NCBI GenBank assembly: GCA_903850505.1
Contig: CAINLT010000374.1
Span: 1-52,246, forward strand
Length of the DNA: 52,246 nt
Reading direction: 5' to 3'
From: an uncultured Myxococcales bacterium
GTDB taxonomy: Bacteria > Myxococcota_A > UBA9042
The notes under the pieces are model-generated. The model was not told the origin of the DNA. It ran no database searches and worked only from the letters and a program-made list of their open reading frames with translations. Below are positions 35,701 through 43,899 of the stretch, piece by piece. How positions within the stretch are numbered: position 1 is the first letter of the stretch; the number at the start of each line of letters is the position of its first letter. Position numbers and translations under genes: made by a program.

Positions 35701-36138
35701 ACGCTCAAAGGCCTCGCGGCAACGCTTGGCGCCGTCGAGGTCCAAGCGGCGGCGGCACAGCTGGAAGCTGCCTTGCGCGAAGGGGCCGGAACGCCGCTTG
35801 CCGTGGCGCCGCTGATCGACGCGTTGGAGGCGGCGCACAGCCAGCTTGCCGCCACGCTGCGCGACGTTCTGCCGCAGCCGAGCGCGGTTGGAACGACAGC
35901 GGTCGACTGGCAAGTTGTCCGTTTTGCGCTTCGCCAAATCGAGGCGCTGCTTGTCGACGACGATCCGCGGGCGTCAGCGGCGGTGCTCGGCGCGGCGCAG
36001 CAGCTGCGTGCGGCGCTGGGTCCCGCTGCGCTGAAACTGGAAGGGCTGGTGGCCAAGTTCCAGTTTGAGGAAGCGCTGGCCCTCCTTCGCGCGATCGTGG
36101 ATGCGCACGCTGAGCTGGCGGGGCCTGCGACGCGCTGA
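32752..36138 (+). CDS. Hybrid sensor histidine kinase with four PAS domains, receiver and HPt
   Basis: About 1128 aa, with no membrane segment. Domains in order: four PAS-like domains (about 10-115, 130-235, 250-375, 380-500), a coiled coil, HisKA with SHEIRTPMNAIL (His541), HATPase with N-box LNLGSNAVKFT, DTGIGL and GGTGLGLVIC, a receiver with DDAINQEV and LMDVQMPVMDG (Asp836) and Lys in IAKPVDP, then an HPt-like domain with VAHTLKGLAATLGA (His983). It is a self-contained His-Asp-His phosphorelay sensing cytosolic ligands or redox through PAS. GGAG 32741-32744 favours ATG 32752; ATG 32689 is an alternative that adds 21 residues. It faces the next kinase tail to tail. Confidence 0.93.
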   Translation: MASHFDETVYRSLYEHSDDCILLATADGVILAANPAACRLFGRTEVELCALGRAGLVDASDPRVAAFLTERKKASHACAEIALRRADGTRFDADVRSADFQDSAGETRTVLIARDLTARKRLEQEKSQYFRFFMLSDDPMCIADPFGCFNAVNGAFVALLGYSERELLARPFLDFVHDADRESTALEMKLQVAERPSLNFKNRYVRKDGRVILLSWKAYFDATDKLTYALARDITESDRAEAALRESEARYRSVVATMAEGLVFHGADGSVIATNPAGQQILGRLDDAIVGHRSDDPQWAAIREDGSPFPGDQHPTSVTQRTRQPQSNVVMGVRTSRGERRWLSINTMPVGDDAGIGAGGVIATFRDVTEKRRSEAEIRKLSLAVDQSPESIMITDLEGVIEYVNEACVRVSGYSRDEMLGEPASLLKSGRTPRSTYTLMWDRLARGQTWTGQFVNRRKDGSAYTESAIVTPILAPHGGVTHYLAIKQDITEQRQMAAELEQHRLHLEELVAQRTAELGEARAQADAANVAKSAFLANMSHEIRTPMNAILGLTHLLRRSSPTIEQAASLDKIVLSARHLLSLIDDILDLSKIEAGKMTVEHTDFQLASVMKDVVDIVRARAEEKGLELTHEMAPGLPLILKGDPLRLQQILLNLGSNAVKFTAHGAVAISAALVESDNPHIAQLRFEVRDTGIGLDTAQRARLFQPFQQADASTTRRFGGTGLGLVICRRLVDLMGGSIGLTSEPGVGTTFWFTVPLERSEATVRSAWASGVITPFDAALPARTLRILLVEDDAINQEVACELLRSVGHSVDVAANGQQALERAAQHAYDLVLMDVQMPVMDGLDATRRLRRMPEYARTPILAMTANAFHEDRARCMEAGMDDFIAKPVDPDRMFATIQRWGMEPGRVPVPDVVSQDSALLRERITAIAGLEVALGLRSVQGRWPSYERFLGRFANDHQADIAEIRGALASGRWEDGRRVAHTLKGLAATLGAVEVQAAAAQLEAALREGAGTPLAVAPLIDALEAAHSQLAATLRDVLPQPSAVGTTAVDWQVVRFALRQIEALLVDDDPRASAAVLGAAQQLRAALGPAALKLEGLVAKFQFEEALALLRAIVDAHAELAGPATR

Positions 36139-36226
36139 CCGGTTGCGGCGTATGTCCGGCGTTGCCCGCGCGCGGACCAATCCGGAATGTCCCGGTCTGC
36201 ACACCTGATTCGGCCCGCGTCAGGGG

Positions 36227-37378
36227 TCAGAGTGCCGGGCTCGCGGACGCCGCGCGTTCATCCGCCGGCAGCTCAAACCAGAATGTGCTCCCCGCGCCTT
36301 CTTCGCTGTCAACGCCAATGCTGCCGCCGTGCGCTTCCACCGCCAGCTTGCAGAACGCCAGCCCCAGCCCCGTTGAGTACCTCTGCCGGTTGGCGCGCAC
36401 TTCAACTTGAGCAAATTTCTCAAAAATCTTCTGGCGATACGCGACGGCGATGCCGGGACCGTCGTCCTGCACGCTCACCCGCACGCTTGCGCCCACCGGC
36501 GCGAGCGCCAGCACGACAACGCCCTCGTCGCGCGTGAACGTCAGCGCGTTGGCCAGCAGGTTCTGGATGACGCGGAGCACGATGTCCTTGTCCGCGTGCA
36601 CCGGCATCGCGTGCTCCGGACGGGCAAAGCGGACCTCGCGCGCTTCCGCCAAGGACCGGCTCGCGGCAATCGCTTCTTCCAGCACGTCGCGCAGATCACA
36701 CGTCGCCAGATGCAACTTCATCTGCCCCGCTTCCATCTTGCTCGTGTCCAGCACGTCGCTGACCATCACGACCATCTTCTGCGTCGAACTCATGCCCGTT
36801 GAGACGTAGTACTTGGACGTTTCCGTCAGCACGTTCTTCTTGTCGTCCTGCAGCAGCCCGAGGCTCAGATAAATCCCCGTCAGCGGCGAGCGCAGATCGT
36901 GGATGATCATGTGGACGAGGCTGTCGCGCTGGTCCTCCAGTTCACGCAGCCGGCTGTTGGTCTCCTGCAGTTGGCGTCGTTGTCGGCGCAGTTCCAGGTG
37001 CGTCGCGACGCGCGCCTCGACCTCCGCAAACTGGAAGGGTTTTGAAACGTAGTCCACACCGCCCGCGCCAAACGCCCGGACCTTGTCGATCGTCTCATGC
37101 AGCGCGCTGAGGAAGATGACCGGGATGTCCTTGAGCGCGTCGTCGCTCTTCAGGAGCGTGCAGACCTCATAGCCGTTCATGCCCGGCATGTTGATGTCCA
37201 GCAAGATGAGATCGGGTGGATCAGCGCGCGCGGATTCCAGCGCCAATGGGCCGCTCGCCGCCGCCATCACGCGATAGCCCTTGCGGCCAAGCAGACCGGC
37301 GAGCAGCGCAAGGTTGGCGGGCGTGTCGTCCACCATCAGGACGCTGGGCGGATTCTGGTCGGGAATTGTCGTCGTCAT
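36227..37378 (-). CDS. Response-regulator/histidine-kinase fusion (REC-HisKA-HATPase)
   Basis: The 383-aa protein from ATG 37378 has an N-terminal receiver with acidic pair VDD (about 17-18), phospho-Asp61 in LLDINMPGMNGYE and Lys113 in YVSKPF, then a coiled linker, HisKA with MIIHDLRSPLTG (His160), and an HATPase with LLANALTF, DDGPGI and STGLGLAFCK. A receiver placed before a kinase core often means the kinase is controlled by another kinase. The convergent hybrid kinase next to it, with its HPt, is a natural candidate phospho-donor, but this is inference. No membrane segment is present. Confidence 0.9.
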   Translation of the reverse strand: MTTTIPDQNPPSVLMVDDTPANLALLAGLLGRKGYRVMAAASGPLALESARADPPDLILLDINMPGMNGYEVCTLLKSDDALKDIPVIFLSALHETIDKVRAFGAGGVDYVSKPFQFAEVEARVATHLELRRQRRQLQETNSRLRELEDQRDSLVHMIIHDLRSPLTGIYLSLGLLQDDKKNVLTETSKYYVSTGMSSTQKMVVMVSDVLDTSKMEAGQMKLHLATCDLRDVLEEAIAASRSLAEAREVRFARPEHAMPVHADKDIVLRVIQNLLANALTFTRDEGVVVLALAPVGASVRVSVQDDGPGIAVAYRQKIFEKFAQVEVRANRQRYSTGLGLAFCKLAVEAHGGSIGVDSEEGAGSTFWFELPADERAASASPAL

Positions 37379-37686
37379 CGCTGCTGGTCTCCGCGGTACG
37401 TGGGCCTCGCGCCGGAACGGCAAATGCCGTCCTGCACTCCATGCGACGTCCGGGTCTCGCCAGCGCCAGCCCACATCCGCACTTATCCTGCACAGCGACT
37501 GGTGAAGTCAGTGTGGGCGCGGTAGTTGGAGGCGTCAATGCGGATGTTTGCGCGGCGCGGCAAGAGGTTGTCGCCGCGCCTCCGCTTGCGGCGGGCTGAG
37601 TTGTTTCCGCTGGACCCTTGACCCAAACCCGCACGCGCGCGATCCTGCGCACTCACGGCCCGCTCACACGCGCGCCCGAGGTCGCG
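37379..37686. other. Intergenic region with divergent start sites
   Basis: About 308 bp between the divergent kinase and FHA genes. Beyond the predicted FHA promoter at 37618-37646, I see GC-rich palindromic stretches (around 37545-37600) but no gene or named RNA. Confidence 0.4.
37618..37646 (+). promoter_or_regulatory. Predicted promoter of the FHA gene
   Basis: TTGACC (37618-37623), 17-bp spacer, GATCCT (37641-37646). The implied leader is about 34 nt. The in-frame TTG at 37618 is thus part of the promoter rather than a start codon. Confidence 0.4.
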
Positions 37687-38289
37687 ATGGCGCACGGACT
37701 GGCAGTATCCCGCAATGCAACGGCCGTGGGCTGTGTCATCTTATTGAATGCATTTGCATTTTCCGCATTTTCCGCACCGCCAGCGCCCGCCAAGGTCCCG
37801 GCGCCTGCCAAAGTCCCTGTGCACGCTGAGATCCCCGCGCCCGTCATGCAGGTGCCGCTCACCCCGGCGCCGCCACCCGCGCCCACTTTTGCCGCGTCGG
37901 CCAAGCCGTGGGGCAAGATCACCTCGGACAAAGGCCAGATCTGGCAGCTCACCAAGCCGGAAATCACCATTGGCAGCGACGCGACGTCGGACATCGTCCT
38001 GGCCGATCCGACCATCGCGCCGCACCACTGTCGGATCACCTTTGCCAGTGGCAACGCCGCGGTTGAGGATCTGGGCAGCAAGTCGGGGACGCTGGTCGCC
38101 GGCGCGGCGCTGAAGCCTGGCCACAGTTTCAAGGTCCTGAACGCGGTCGAAATTGATCCCGGCGCGGTGACGCTGCAGTTCGTGTTCCTGGAGCGCGGGA
38201 CGGTTGCCCCGTCGCAGGCGCCCAAGACGCGCAAAGTGGTGCCCAAGGTCAAAGTGGTCTTGCCGCCCAAGTCCCGCAATACCCGCTGA
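37687..38289 (+). CDS. FHA-domain protein with N-terminal hydrophobic/Pro-rich segment
   Basis: The 200-aa protein has an N-terminal hydrophobic stretch (GCVILLNAFAFSAF) that could be a signal or anchor, a Pro/Ala/Val-rich linker, then an FHA domain: ITIGSDATSDIVLADP, IAPHHCRITF and DLGSKSGTLVAG are the phosphothreonine-pocket segments, with Ser and His in the usual places. FHA domains bind phosphothreonine, but in an exported position might have another ligand. The C-terminus is Lys-rich. The gene ends at the left edge of the second repeat copy. Confidence 0.8.
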   Translation: MAHGLAVSRNATAVGCVILLNAFAFSAFSAPPAPAKVPAPAKVPVHAEIPAPVMQVPLTPAPPPAPTFAASAKPWGKITSDKGQIWQLTKPEITIGSDATSDIVLADPTIAPHHCRITFASGNAAVEDLGSKSGTLVAGAALKPGHSFKVLNAVEIDPGAVTLQFVFLERGTVAPSQAPKTRKVVPKVKVVLPPKSRNTR

Positions 38290-38390
38290 CCGAAGTTTGC
38301 GACCAACCGTCCGCGATCCGCGGCGTGCCACCGCAGGTGTGCGCTCGCGGTCCCAGTCCGAGATGCAGCAGCTCTGACCGAGGAACTTGG
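38288..38390. repeat. Interspersed intergenic repeat, copy 2
   Basis: Second copy of the 317-420 element, same orientation, starting inside the FHA stop codon and ending about 60 bp before the molybdoenzyme operon. The segment CCGCGATCCGCGG can form a 5-bp hairpin; one pair of that stem is changed to a mismatch in copy 1. Confidence 0.75.
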
Positions 38391-38448
38391 GTACTGGAAT
38401 CAGGTCCGCCTGCCTAGTCCCCGCCGCTCTGCCCGATGGAGTCCGTCC

Positions 38449-39009
38449 GTGCCCGACACCGCTTCCCCGTCACCCGTGGCCGTCGCGCCGGTGCTCATTA
38501 CCCTGCAGCTCAACGGCGAGCCGACAAGCGTCGCCGTGCCTCCGCACTGGACGCTCCTGGAATTGCTGCGCTACGGCCTCGGCCTGACCGGCACGAAGCA
38601 GGGCTGCGACAAAGGCGATTGCGGCACGTGCACCGTGCGCATTGATGGCGAACCGCAGCTCGCGTGCCTGACGCTGGCCTTGGAAGTGCGCGATCGCCAT
38701 GTGGAAACCGTTGAAGGGCTGGGCGTGGGCGGCGAGCCGCATCCGCTGCAGGAGGCGTTTGCCCGCGTGGGCGCGGCGCAGTGCGGCTTCTGTACGCCCG
38801 GGATGCTCATGTCGGCGTCGGCGTACGTCGACAACCTGACGCTGCAGGACGACCCGGTCGTGCGGCGGGAGGACATCGCGGCGGCGCTCGCGGGCAACCT
38901 GTGTCGCTGTACGGGTTACACGAAGATCCTGCAGGCGGTCGAAGAAGTCGCGCAGGTCGTGCTGGATCGCCAGCGGGAAATCGAAGAATCGACGGCGGAG
39001 GAGCCATGA
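38449..39009 (+). CDS. hcrC: [2Fe-2S] subunit of a 4-hydroxybenzoyl-CoA reductase-type molybdoenzyme (gamma)
   Basis: The 186-aa protein has the two cluster motifs of xanthine oxidase family small subunits: plant-ferredoxin type GCDKGDCGTCTV (about 52-63) and the helical-domain set CGFCTPGM plus GNLCRCTGYTKI. It passes electrons between the molybdenum site and the partner subunits. The GTG start follows GGAG by 7 nt. The following gene overlaps its stop by 4 bp (ATGA). The subunit alone fits many family members; the HCR assignment rests on the beta subunit. Confidence 0.88.
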   Translation: MPDTASPSPVAVAPVLITLQLNGEPTSVAVPPHWTLLELLRYGLGLTGTKQGCDKGDCGTCTVRIDGEPQLACLTLALEVRDRHVETVEGLGVGGEPHPLQEAFARVGAAQCGFCTPGMLMSASAYVDNLTLQDDPVVRREDIAAALAGNLCRCTGYTKILQAVEEVAQVVLDRQREIEESTAEEP

Positions 39010-41393
39010 CGCTGTCGTCCAAGACTGAGAACAGCAGCCAAGGGCGCCCGTACACGGTCGTCGGCGCGCGCCACGGCAAGCCCGATGCGTTGGACGCGAT
39101 GGCGGGCTTGGCCAAATACACCGATGACATCGCGCTGCCGCGCATGCTGTTCGCTCGCATCCTGCGCTCGCCGCACGCGCATGCGCGGATCGTCAGCATC
39201 GACACGAGCGCCGCCGAGGCGATGGAAGGCGTGCACGCCGTCGTCGTTGGCGAGGAAATGCCGACGCGCTATGGCGTGATTCCGTGGACGCCGGACGAGC
39301 AAGCGCTCGCGACGGACAAGGTTCGGTACGTCGGCGATGCCGTCGCGGCGGTTGCAGCGATTTCAGAGGACGTCGCGATTGCCGCGTGCAAGCGCATCGT
39401 CGTGCAGTACGAAGTGCTGGAGGCGCTGACGTCGCCGGAAGCGGCGCTGGCCAATCCGCAGAACAAGATTCACGAGGCCAACAAGCACGGCAACATCACC
39501 AAGCAGGTTCAGCTCGCGTTTGGCGACGTGGACGCGCAGTTGGCGGTGGCGGATCTGGTCATCGAGGGCCACTACCAGTACCACGGTTCGACGCACGCGG
39601 CGCTGGAGCCGCACTGCTGCGTGGCGCATGTGGATGGCCGCGGGCTGCTGACGGTGTGGTCGGCGACGCAAGTGCCGCATTACCTGCACCGCGAACTGGC
39701 CAAAGTGCTGGAAGTGCCGACGCACAAGATCCGCGTGATCCAGCCGCAAGTCGGCGGCGCGTTTGGTGGCAAGTCGGAGCCGTTTGACCTGGAATTCGTC
39801 GCGGCCAAGCTGGCGATGAAGACCGGCAGGCCGGTCAAGTGCCTGTATACGCGGGAGGAAGTCTTCCTCGCGCACCGCGGCCGCCATCCGTTCGACATGC
39901 ACTACACAACCGGCTTCACCAAGGACGGCAAGATCCTCGCGGTGGACGCCAAGTCCGTCCTCGACGGCGGCGCGTACAGCTCGTTCGGTCTCGTCACCAC
40001 GTATTACTCCGGCCAATTGCTCGGATCGCCGTACACTTTTGCCAGCTACCGCTTTGATTCCACGCGGGTTTACACCAACAAGCCGGCGTGCGGTCCCAAG
40101 CGTGGCCACGGCAGCGTGCAGCCGCGGTTCGCGATTGAAGTGCAGTTGGACAAGGCGGCGCGCGCGCTGAAGTTGGACCCGATCGACCTGCGCCGGCGCA
40201 ACTTCATCGGCGAAAATACCACGACGATCAACGAGTTTCACATCGGATCGAACGGCTTCCTGGAATGTCTGGAGCTGGTTGAAAAAGCGTCGGACTGGAA
40301 GGCGCGCTACGGCAAGCTCGGACGCGGACGCGGCTTGGGCGTCGCGGGCTCCACGTACATTTCCGGCACCAACTACTGCATCTACCCGACCGATTTGCCG
40401 CAATCCGGCGTGCAGATTTGCCTCGATCGCTCCGGCCGCGTGCGCATCTTCGCGGGCACCAGCGACATTGGCCAAGGCAGCTCCACGATGCTCGCCGTCG
40501 TCGCCGCCGAGGAATTGGGCGTGCATCTGGACGACGTACGCGTCATCGCCGCCGACAGCGATTTGTGCCCGGTCGACCTCGGCTCGTACAGCTCGCGCGT
40601 CACGCTCATGGCCGGCAACGCGTGCCTGTCCGCCGCCCGCGATTTGGCCAGCAAAGTGCGCCAAGCCGTCGCCAAGAAATGGGGCTGTGAGAAGCGGGAC
40701 GTCATCCTGGCCGACCGCCGCGCGCAACGCCTCGACGATCCGGACGTGTTCATCGACATCACCGACGCGTTCATCCTCGCTGAAGTCGAATTCGGTACGA
40801 TGGGCAGCACCGGCAGTTACCAGACGCCGCGCGAAGATGTCCACGGCGAATACCGCGGCGGCACGATCGGCGCGAGTCCGGCGTACTCGTTTACCGCACA
40901 CATCGCGGAAGTCAGCGTCGACGAAGAGACCGGCGACGTGCGCGTGGAAAACATCTGGTGCGCCCACGATTGCGGCCGCGCGCTCAGCCCCGTGCTCGTG
41001 GAAGGCCAAATCGAGGGCAGCGTCTACATGGGTTTTGGCGAGACCGTCATGGAACACCACCACGTCATGGCTTCAGGCTTGCGGACGGACGGCGCGCGCC
41101 GCGATACCGGACCGGGCAAGGACGGCCTGCTCGCGCACAGTTCGCTGCTCGATTACCGGATGCCGACGACGCTCGACACGCCCAATCTGTACGCAGGCAT
41201 CGTGGAGAAGCCCGATCCGCGTGGGCCTTTTGGCGCGAAGGAAGCGGGCGAAGGACCGCTGCACAGCGTTGTCCCCGCCATCTGCAACGCCATCTTCGAC
41301 GCGATCGGCGTGCGCATCGATTCGCTGCCCGTCGCGCCGGAAAAGATCCTCGCGGGCCTGCGCGCCCAGCGCTCGGGAGGCCAATCATGCTGA
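39006..41393 (+). CDS. hcrA: Molybdopterin-binding subunit of a 4-hydroxybenzoyl-CoA reductase-type enzyme (alpha)
   Basis: The 795-aa protein is a xanthine-oxidase-family large subunit: RILRSPHAHARIVSID at the N-terminal domain, GGAFGGKSEPF and RGHGSVQPRFA around the molybdenum cofactor, GQGSSTML, and GPFGAKEAGEGPL, which carries the catalytic Glu of the family. It holds the Mo-molybdopterin cytosine dinucleotide site. The substrate (an aromatic CoA thioester in HCR) is not settled by sequence. ATG 39006 overlaps the preceding stop; it overlaps the beta gene by 7 bp. Confidence 0.87.
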   Translation: MTLSSKTENSSQGRPYTVVGARHGKPDALDAMAGLAKYTDDIALPRMLFARILRSPHAHARIVSIDTSAAEAMEGVHAVVVGEEMPTRYGVIPWTPDEQALATDKVRYVGDAVAAVAAISEDVAIAACKRIVVQYEVLEALTSPEAALANPQNKIHEANKHGNITKQVQLAFGDVDAQLAVADLVIEGHYQYHGSTHAALEPHCCVAHVDGRGLLTVWSATQVPHYLHRELAKVLEVPTHKIRVIQPQVGGAFGGKSEPFDLEFVAAKLAMKTGRPVKCLYTREEVFLAHRGRHPFDMHYTTGFTKDGKILAVDAKSVLDGGAYSSFGLVTTYYSGQLLGSPYTFASYRFDSTRVYTNKPACGPKRGHGSVQPRFAIEVQLDKAARALKLDPIDLRRRNFIGENTTTINEFHIGSNGFLECLELVEKASDWKARYGKLGRGRGLGVAGSTYISGTNYCIYPTDLPQSGVQICLDRSGRVRIFAGTSDIGQGSSTMLAVVAAEELGVHLDDVRVIAADSDLCPVDLGSYSSRVTLMAGNACLSAARDLASKVRQAVAKKWGCEKRDVILADRRAQRLDDPDVFIDITDAFILAEVEFGTMGSTGSYQTPREDVHGEYRGGTIGASPAYSFTAHIAEVSVDEETGDVRVENIWCAHDCGRALSPVLVEGQIEGSVYMGFGETVMEHHHVMASGLRTDGARRDTGPGKDGLLAHSSLLDYRMPTTLDTPNLYAGIVEKPDPRGPFGAKEAGEGPLHSVVPAICNAIFDAIGVRIDSLPVAPEKILAGLRAQRSGGQSC

Positions 41394-42391
41394 GGCTTCC
41401 ACCTTTTGCCCTGCATCAGCCGACGACTGTGGCTGAGGCGATCGCGCACCTGGCCGCGCATGCGCCCGACGTGCGCGTGATCAGCGGCGGGACGGACCTG
41501 CTGCCGAACATAAAGCTGGCGCAGACCAGGATCCAGCACCTGGTGTCGGTGAAATTCCTGGAGGAGTTGCACGGTGTCACGCGGACGGCGACGCACCTGC
41601 GCATCGGCGCGGCGACGGCCTTGCAGGATCTGGCCGACGACGAGGACGTGCGCGAAACGCTGCCGGCGCTGGCTTTTGCCGCGTCGCGGATCGGCAGCCC
41701 GCAGATTCGCAAGATGGGCACGTTGGGCGGCAACATCAGCCTGGATACGCGCTGCCGCTACATCAACCAGACGGAGCTGTGGCGCGAGGCGCTGGGTGGT
41801 TGCCTCAAGTCGCACGGCACGGAATGCCACGTGGTGCCGGGCGGGCAGGGGTGCGTCGCGTCGCTCTCGGCCGATACCGTGCCGCCGCTGATCGCCTACG
41901 GCGCGATTGCCGAGATGGTGAGCGACAAGGGCATTCGCCGCGCGCCGGTGCAGGACCTGTTCCAGCAAGATGGAACCTGGCATGTGCGCATCGCCCGCGA
42001 GGAGCTGCTGCTCGCCGTGGAGATTCCGCTTCCAGAGCCGACGACGCGCGTTGTGTACCGCAAGTGGGCCGTTCGCCAGAGCATCGACTTTCCGCTTGTG
42101 TCGGTCGCAGTGCGGCTGGACGGGGCGGACGGCGTGCTGACCGGCGGGTCGATTGTCGTGAGCGCGCTGGGGCCGCGGCCGCGCGTGCTGCCGCTGAACG
42201 CGATGGCCGGCCGCAAGATCGATGAAGAACTGGCGCAGGCGCTGGGCCAACTGGTCTACGACCGCGCCCGTCCGCTGCCGAACATTCCGTACGACGCGGA
42301 ATACCGCCGCGAGCGCATGGTGATTGAAGTGCGGCGCGCGGTCCGCGTGTTGGCTGGGCTGCCGGAACGACCGCTCGCCCAGCAGGCATAA
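41387..42391 (+). CDS. hcrB: FAD/[4Fe-4S] subunit of a 4-hydroxybenzoyl-CoA reductase-type enzyme (beta)
   Basis: The 334-aa protein is an FAD-binding subunit of the CO-dehydrogenase/xanthine-oxidase family (VISGGTDLLPN and MGTLGGNISLD for flavin contacts). It carries the extra loop of 4-hydroxybenzoyl-CoA reductase beta subunits: Cys123, Cys139, Cys147 and Cys156, in CRYINQ..., GGCLK, TECHVV and QGCVA. As I recall, the Thauera enzyme uses Cys122/138/146/155 for a [4Fe-4S] cluster; spacings are identical. In HCR this cluster feeds low-potential electrons to dehydroxylate the aromatic ring, which separates it from ordinary hydroxylases. Confidence 0.85.
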   Translation: MLRLPPFALHQPTTVAEAIAHLAAHAPDVRVISGGTDLLPNIKLAQTRIQHLVSVKFLEELHGVTRTATHLRIGAATALQDLADDEDVRETLPALAFAASRIGSPQIRKMGTLGGNISLDTRCRYINQTELWREALGGCLKSHGTECHVVPGGQGCVASLSADTVPPLIAYGAIAEMVSDKGIRRAPVQDLFQQDGTWHVRIAREELLLAVEIPLPEPTTRVVYRKWAVRQSIDFPLVSVAVRLDGADGVLTGGSIVVSALGPRPRVLPLNAMAGRKIDEELAQALGQLVYDRARPLPNIPYDAEYRRERMVIEVRRAVRVLAGLPERPLAQQA

Positions 42392-42409
42392 CCGACCCGG
42401 AGGCAGAAC

Positions 42410-43897
42410 ATGTCAGGCGCGATTGACCTTCCCCTCGTCCGCAGCCTGCCTTCGCATGGCCGCGACCACGCGACGCTGCTGCAGGAACTCGAAGCGCTGC
42501 GCGTCGCAGATGCCGATTGGCGCGACGGTCGCGTGTTCAGCCTTGTCTACGATCCTGGCCATGCCCACGAGGCGTTTCTGCAGGAGGCGCACAGCCGCTA
42601 TTTCTGCGAGAACGGCCTGAATCCCATGGCGTTCAAGAGCCTGCACCGCATGGAGACGGACGTCGTGCGGATGGTCGGGCGGCTGCTCCACGGCGATGCC
42701 GAGACGTGCGGGACGATGACGTCCGGCGGTACTGAGTCGCTCCTGCTGGCGGTGAAGACCGCGCGGGATCGCGCGCGGCGGCTGCATCCGTGGAATCACC
42801 GGCCGGAGATGATCCTGCCGACGACGGCGCACGTCGCGTTGGACAAGGCGGCGGACGCCTTTGGCGTGCGGATTCGCCGCGCGCGGCTGACCGCGGACCT
42901 GCGCGTGGACGTGCGGCACGTGAAGCGCCTGATCAACCGGCACACGGTGCTTGTGGTCGCGAGCGCGCCGCAGTATCCGCACGGCGTGGTGGATCCGGTC
43001 GCGGAGATCGGCCAGCTGGCGCTCAAGCGCAAGATTCCGTTCCACGTGGACGCGTGCGTGGGCGGCATGATCCTGCCGTTCATCGAGAAGCTTGGGCGCC
43101 CGGTGCCGCCGTGGGATTTCCGCGTGCCGGGCGTGACGAGCATCTCAGCGGACCTGCACAAGTACGGCTACACGGCCAAAGGCGCGTCGGTGCTCCTGCA
43201 TCGCTCCAAGGACTATCTGCAGGACCAGATCTTCATCGCGACGGACTGGCCGGGCGGCGTGTATGCCTCGCCGACGCTGCCGGGTACGCGGCCCGGTGGC
43301 ACGATTGCCGCGGCGTGGGCGGGCATGCAGGCCATGGGTGAGGACGGCTATCTGGCGCTGGCGCGGCAGACGCTCGCGGCGGCGGATGAGCTGCGCGCGG
43401 GCGTGCGGGCGATCGACGGGCTGAAGCTGCTGTCCCCGGACGACATGCCGATTGTGACGTGGGCGTCGGGCGCGCCGGACGTCGACGTGTACGCAGTGGC
43501 AGACCAACTGGAAGCGCGCGGTTGGCACATCGACCGCCAACAGGATCCGCCGTCGGTGCACCTGACCGTGATGGCGGGGCATGAGCGGACCGTGGGCGCG
43601 TACGTGAGCGACCTCGGCGAAGCGGTCCGGTACGTCCGCGCGCATCCGGGGACCAAGAGCCAGGGCAACGCGGCGATGTACGGGATGATGGCCAAAGTGC
43701 CATTCCGCGGGATGATCAAGAAGACGGTGCGGGACATGTACCTGGAAATGTACGGTCCGGAGGGCGGCGCGAAGCAGGGCGATCCGGCGCCGCCTCAAGG
43801 GCTGGTCGGCAAGCTGCTGGCGGAGCACGGCGAGAAGATCGACCGCGCGCTGGACTTGTACCAGCGGCTGCGCAACCGCCTCACGCGGAGGAACTGA
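42410..43897 (+). CDS. PLP-dependent lyase/decarboxylase, sphingosine-1-phosphate-lyase-like
   Basis: The 495-aa protein belongs to the group II decarboxylase fold. TMTSGGTESLLLAVKTAR (phosphate cup), FHVDACVGGMILPF (Asp to the pyridine N) and SADLHKYGYTAKGAS with the Schiff-base Lys251 are all typical of sphingosine-1-phosphate lyases and related aldehyde-releasing lyases. No membrane anchor is present. It lies 18 bp after the beta subunit, with a strong GGAGG, so it is probably part of the same operon. The real substrate could be another amino-alcohol phosphate or amino acid. Confidence 0.84.
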   Translation: MSGAIDLPLVRSLPSHGRDHATLLQELEALRVADADWRDGRVFSLVYDPGHAHEAFLQEAHSRYFCENGLNPMAFKSLHRMETDVVRMVGRLLHGDAETCGTMTSGGTESLLLAVKTARDRARRLHPWNHRPEMILPTTAHVALDKAADAFGVRIRRARLTADLRVDVRHVKRLINRHTVLVVASAPQYPHGVVDPVAEIGQLALKRKIPFHVDACVGGMILPFIEKLGRPVPPWDFRVPGVTSISADLHKYGYTAKGASVLLHRSKDYLQDQIFIATDWPGGVYASPTLPGTRPGGTIAAAWAGMQAMGEDGYLALARQTLAAADELRAGVRAIDGLKLLSPDDMPIVTWASGAPDVDVYAVADQLEARGWHIDRQQDPPSVHLTVMAGHERTVGAYVSDLGEAVRYVRAHPGTKSQGNAAMYGMMAKVPFRGMIKKTVRDMYLEMYGPEGGAKQGDPAPPQGLVGKLLAEHGEKIDRALDLYQRLRNRLTRRN

Positions 43898-43899
43898 AC

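Noticed and set aside
36150..36195. Possible third degenerate copy of the interspersed repeat
   Set aside because: Only about 20 nt resemble the GCGCGGTCCCAGTCCGAAATG block; too short and imperfect to claim.
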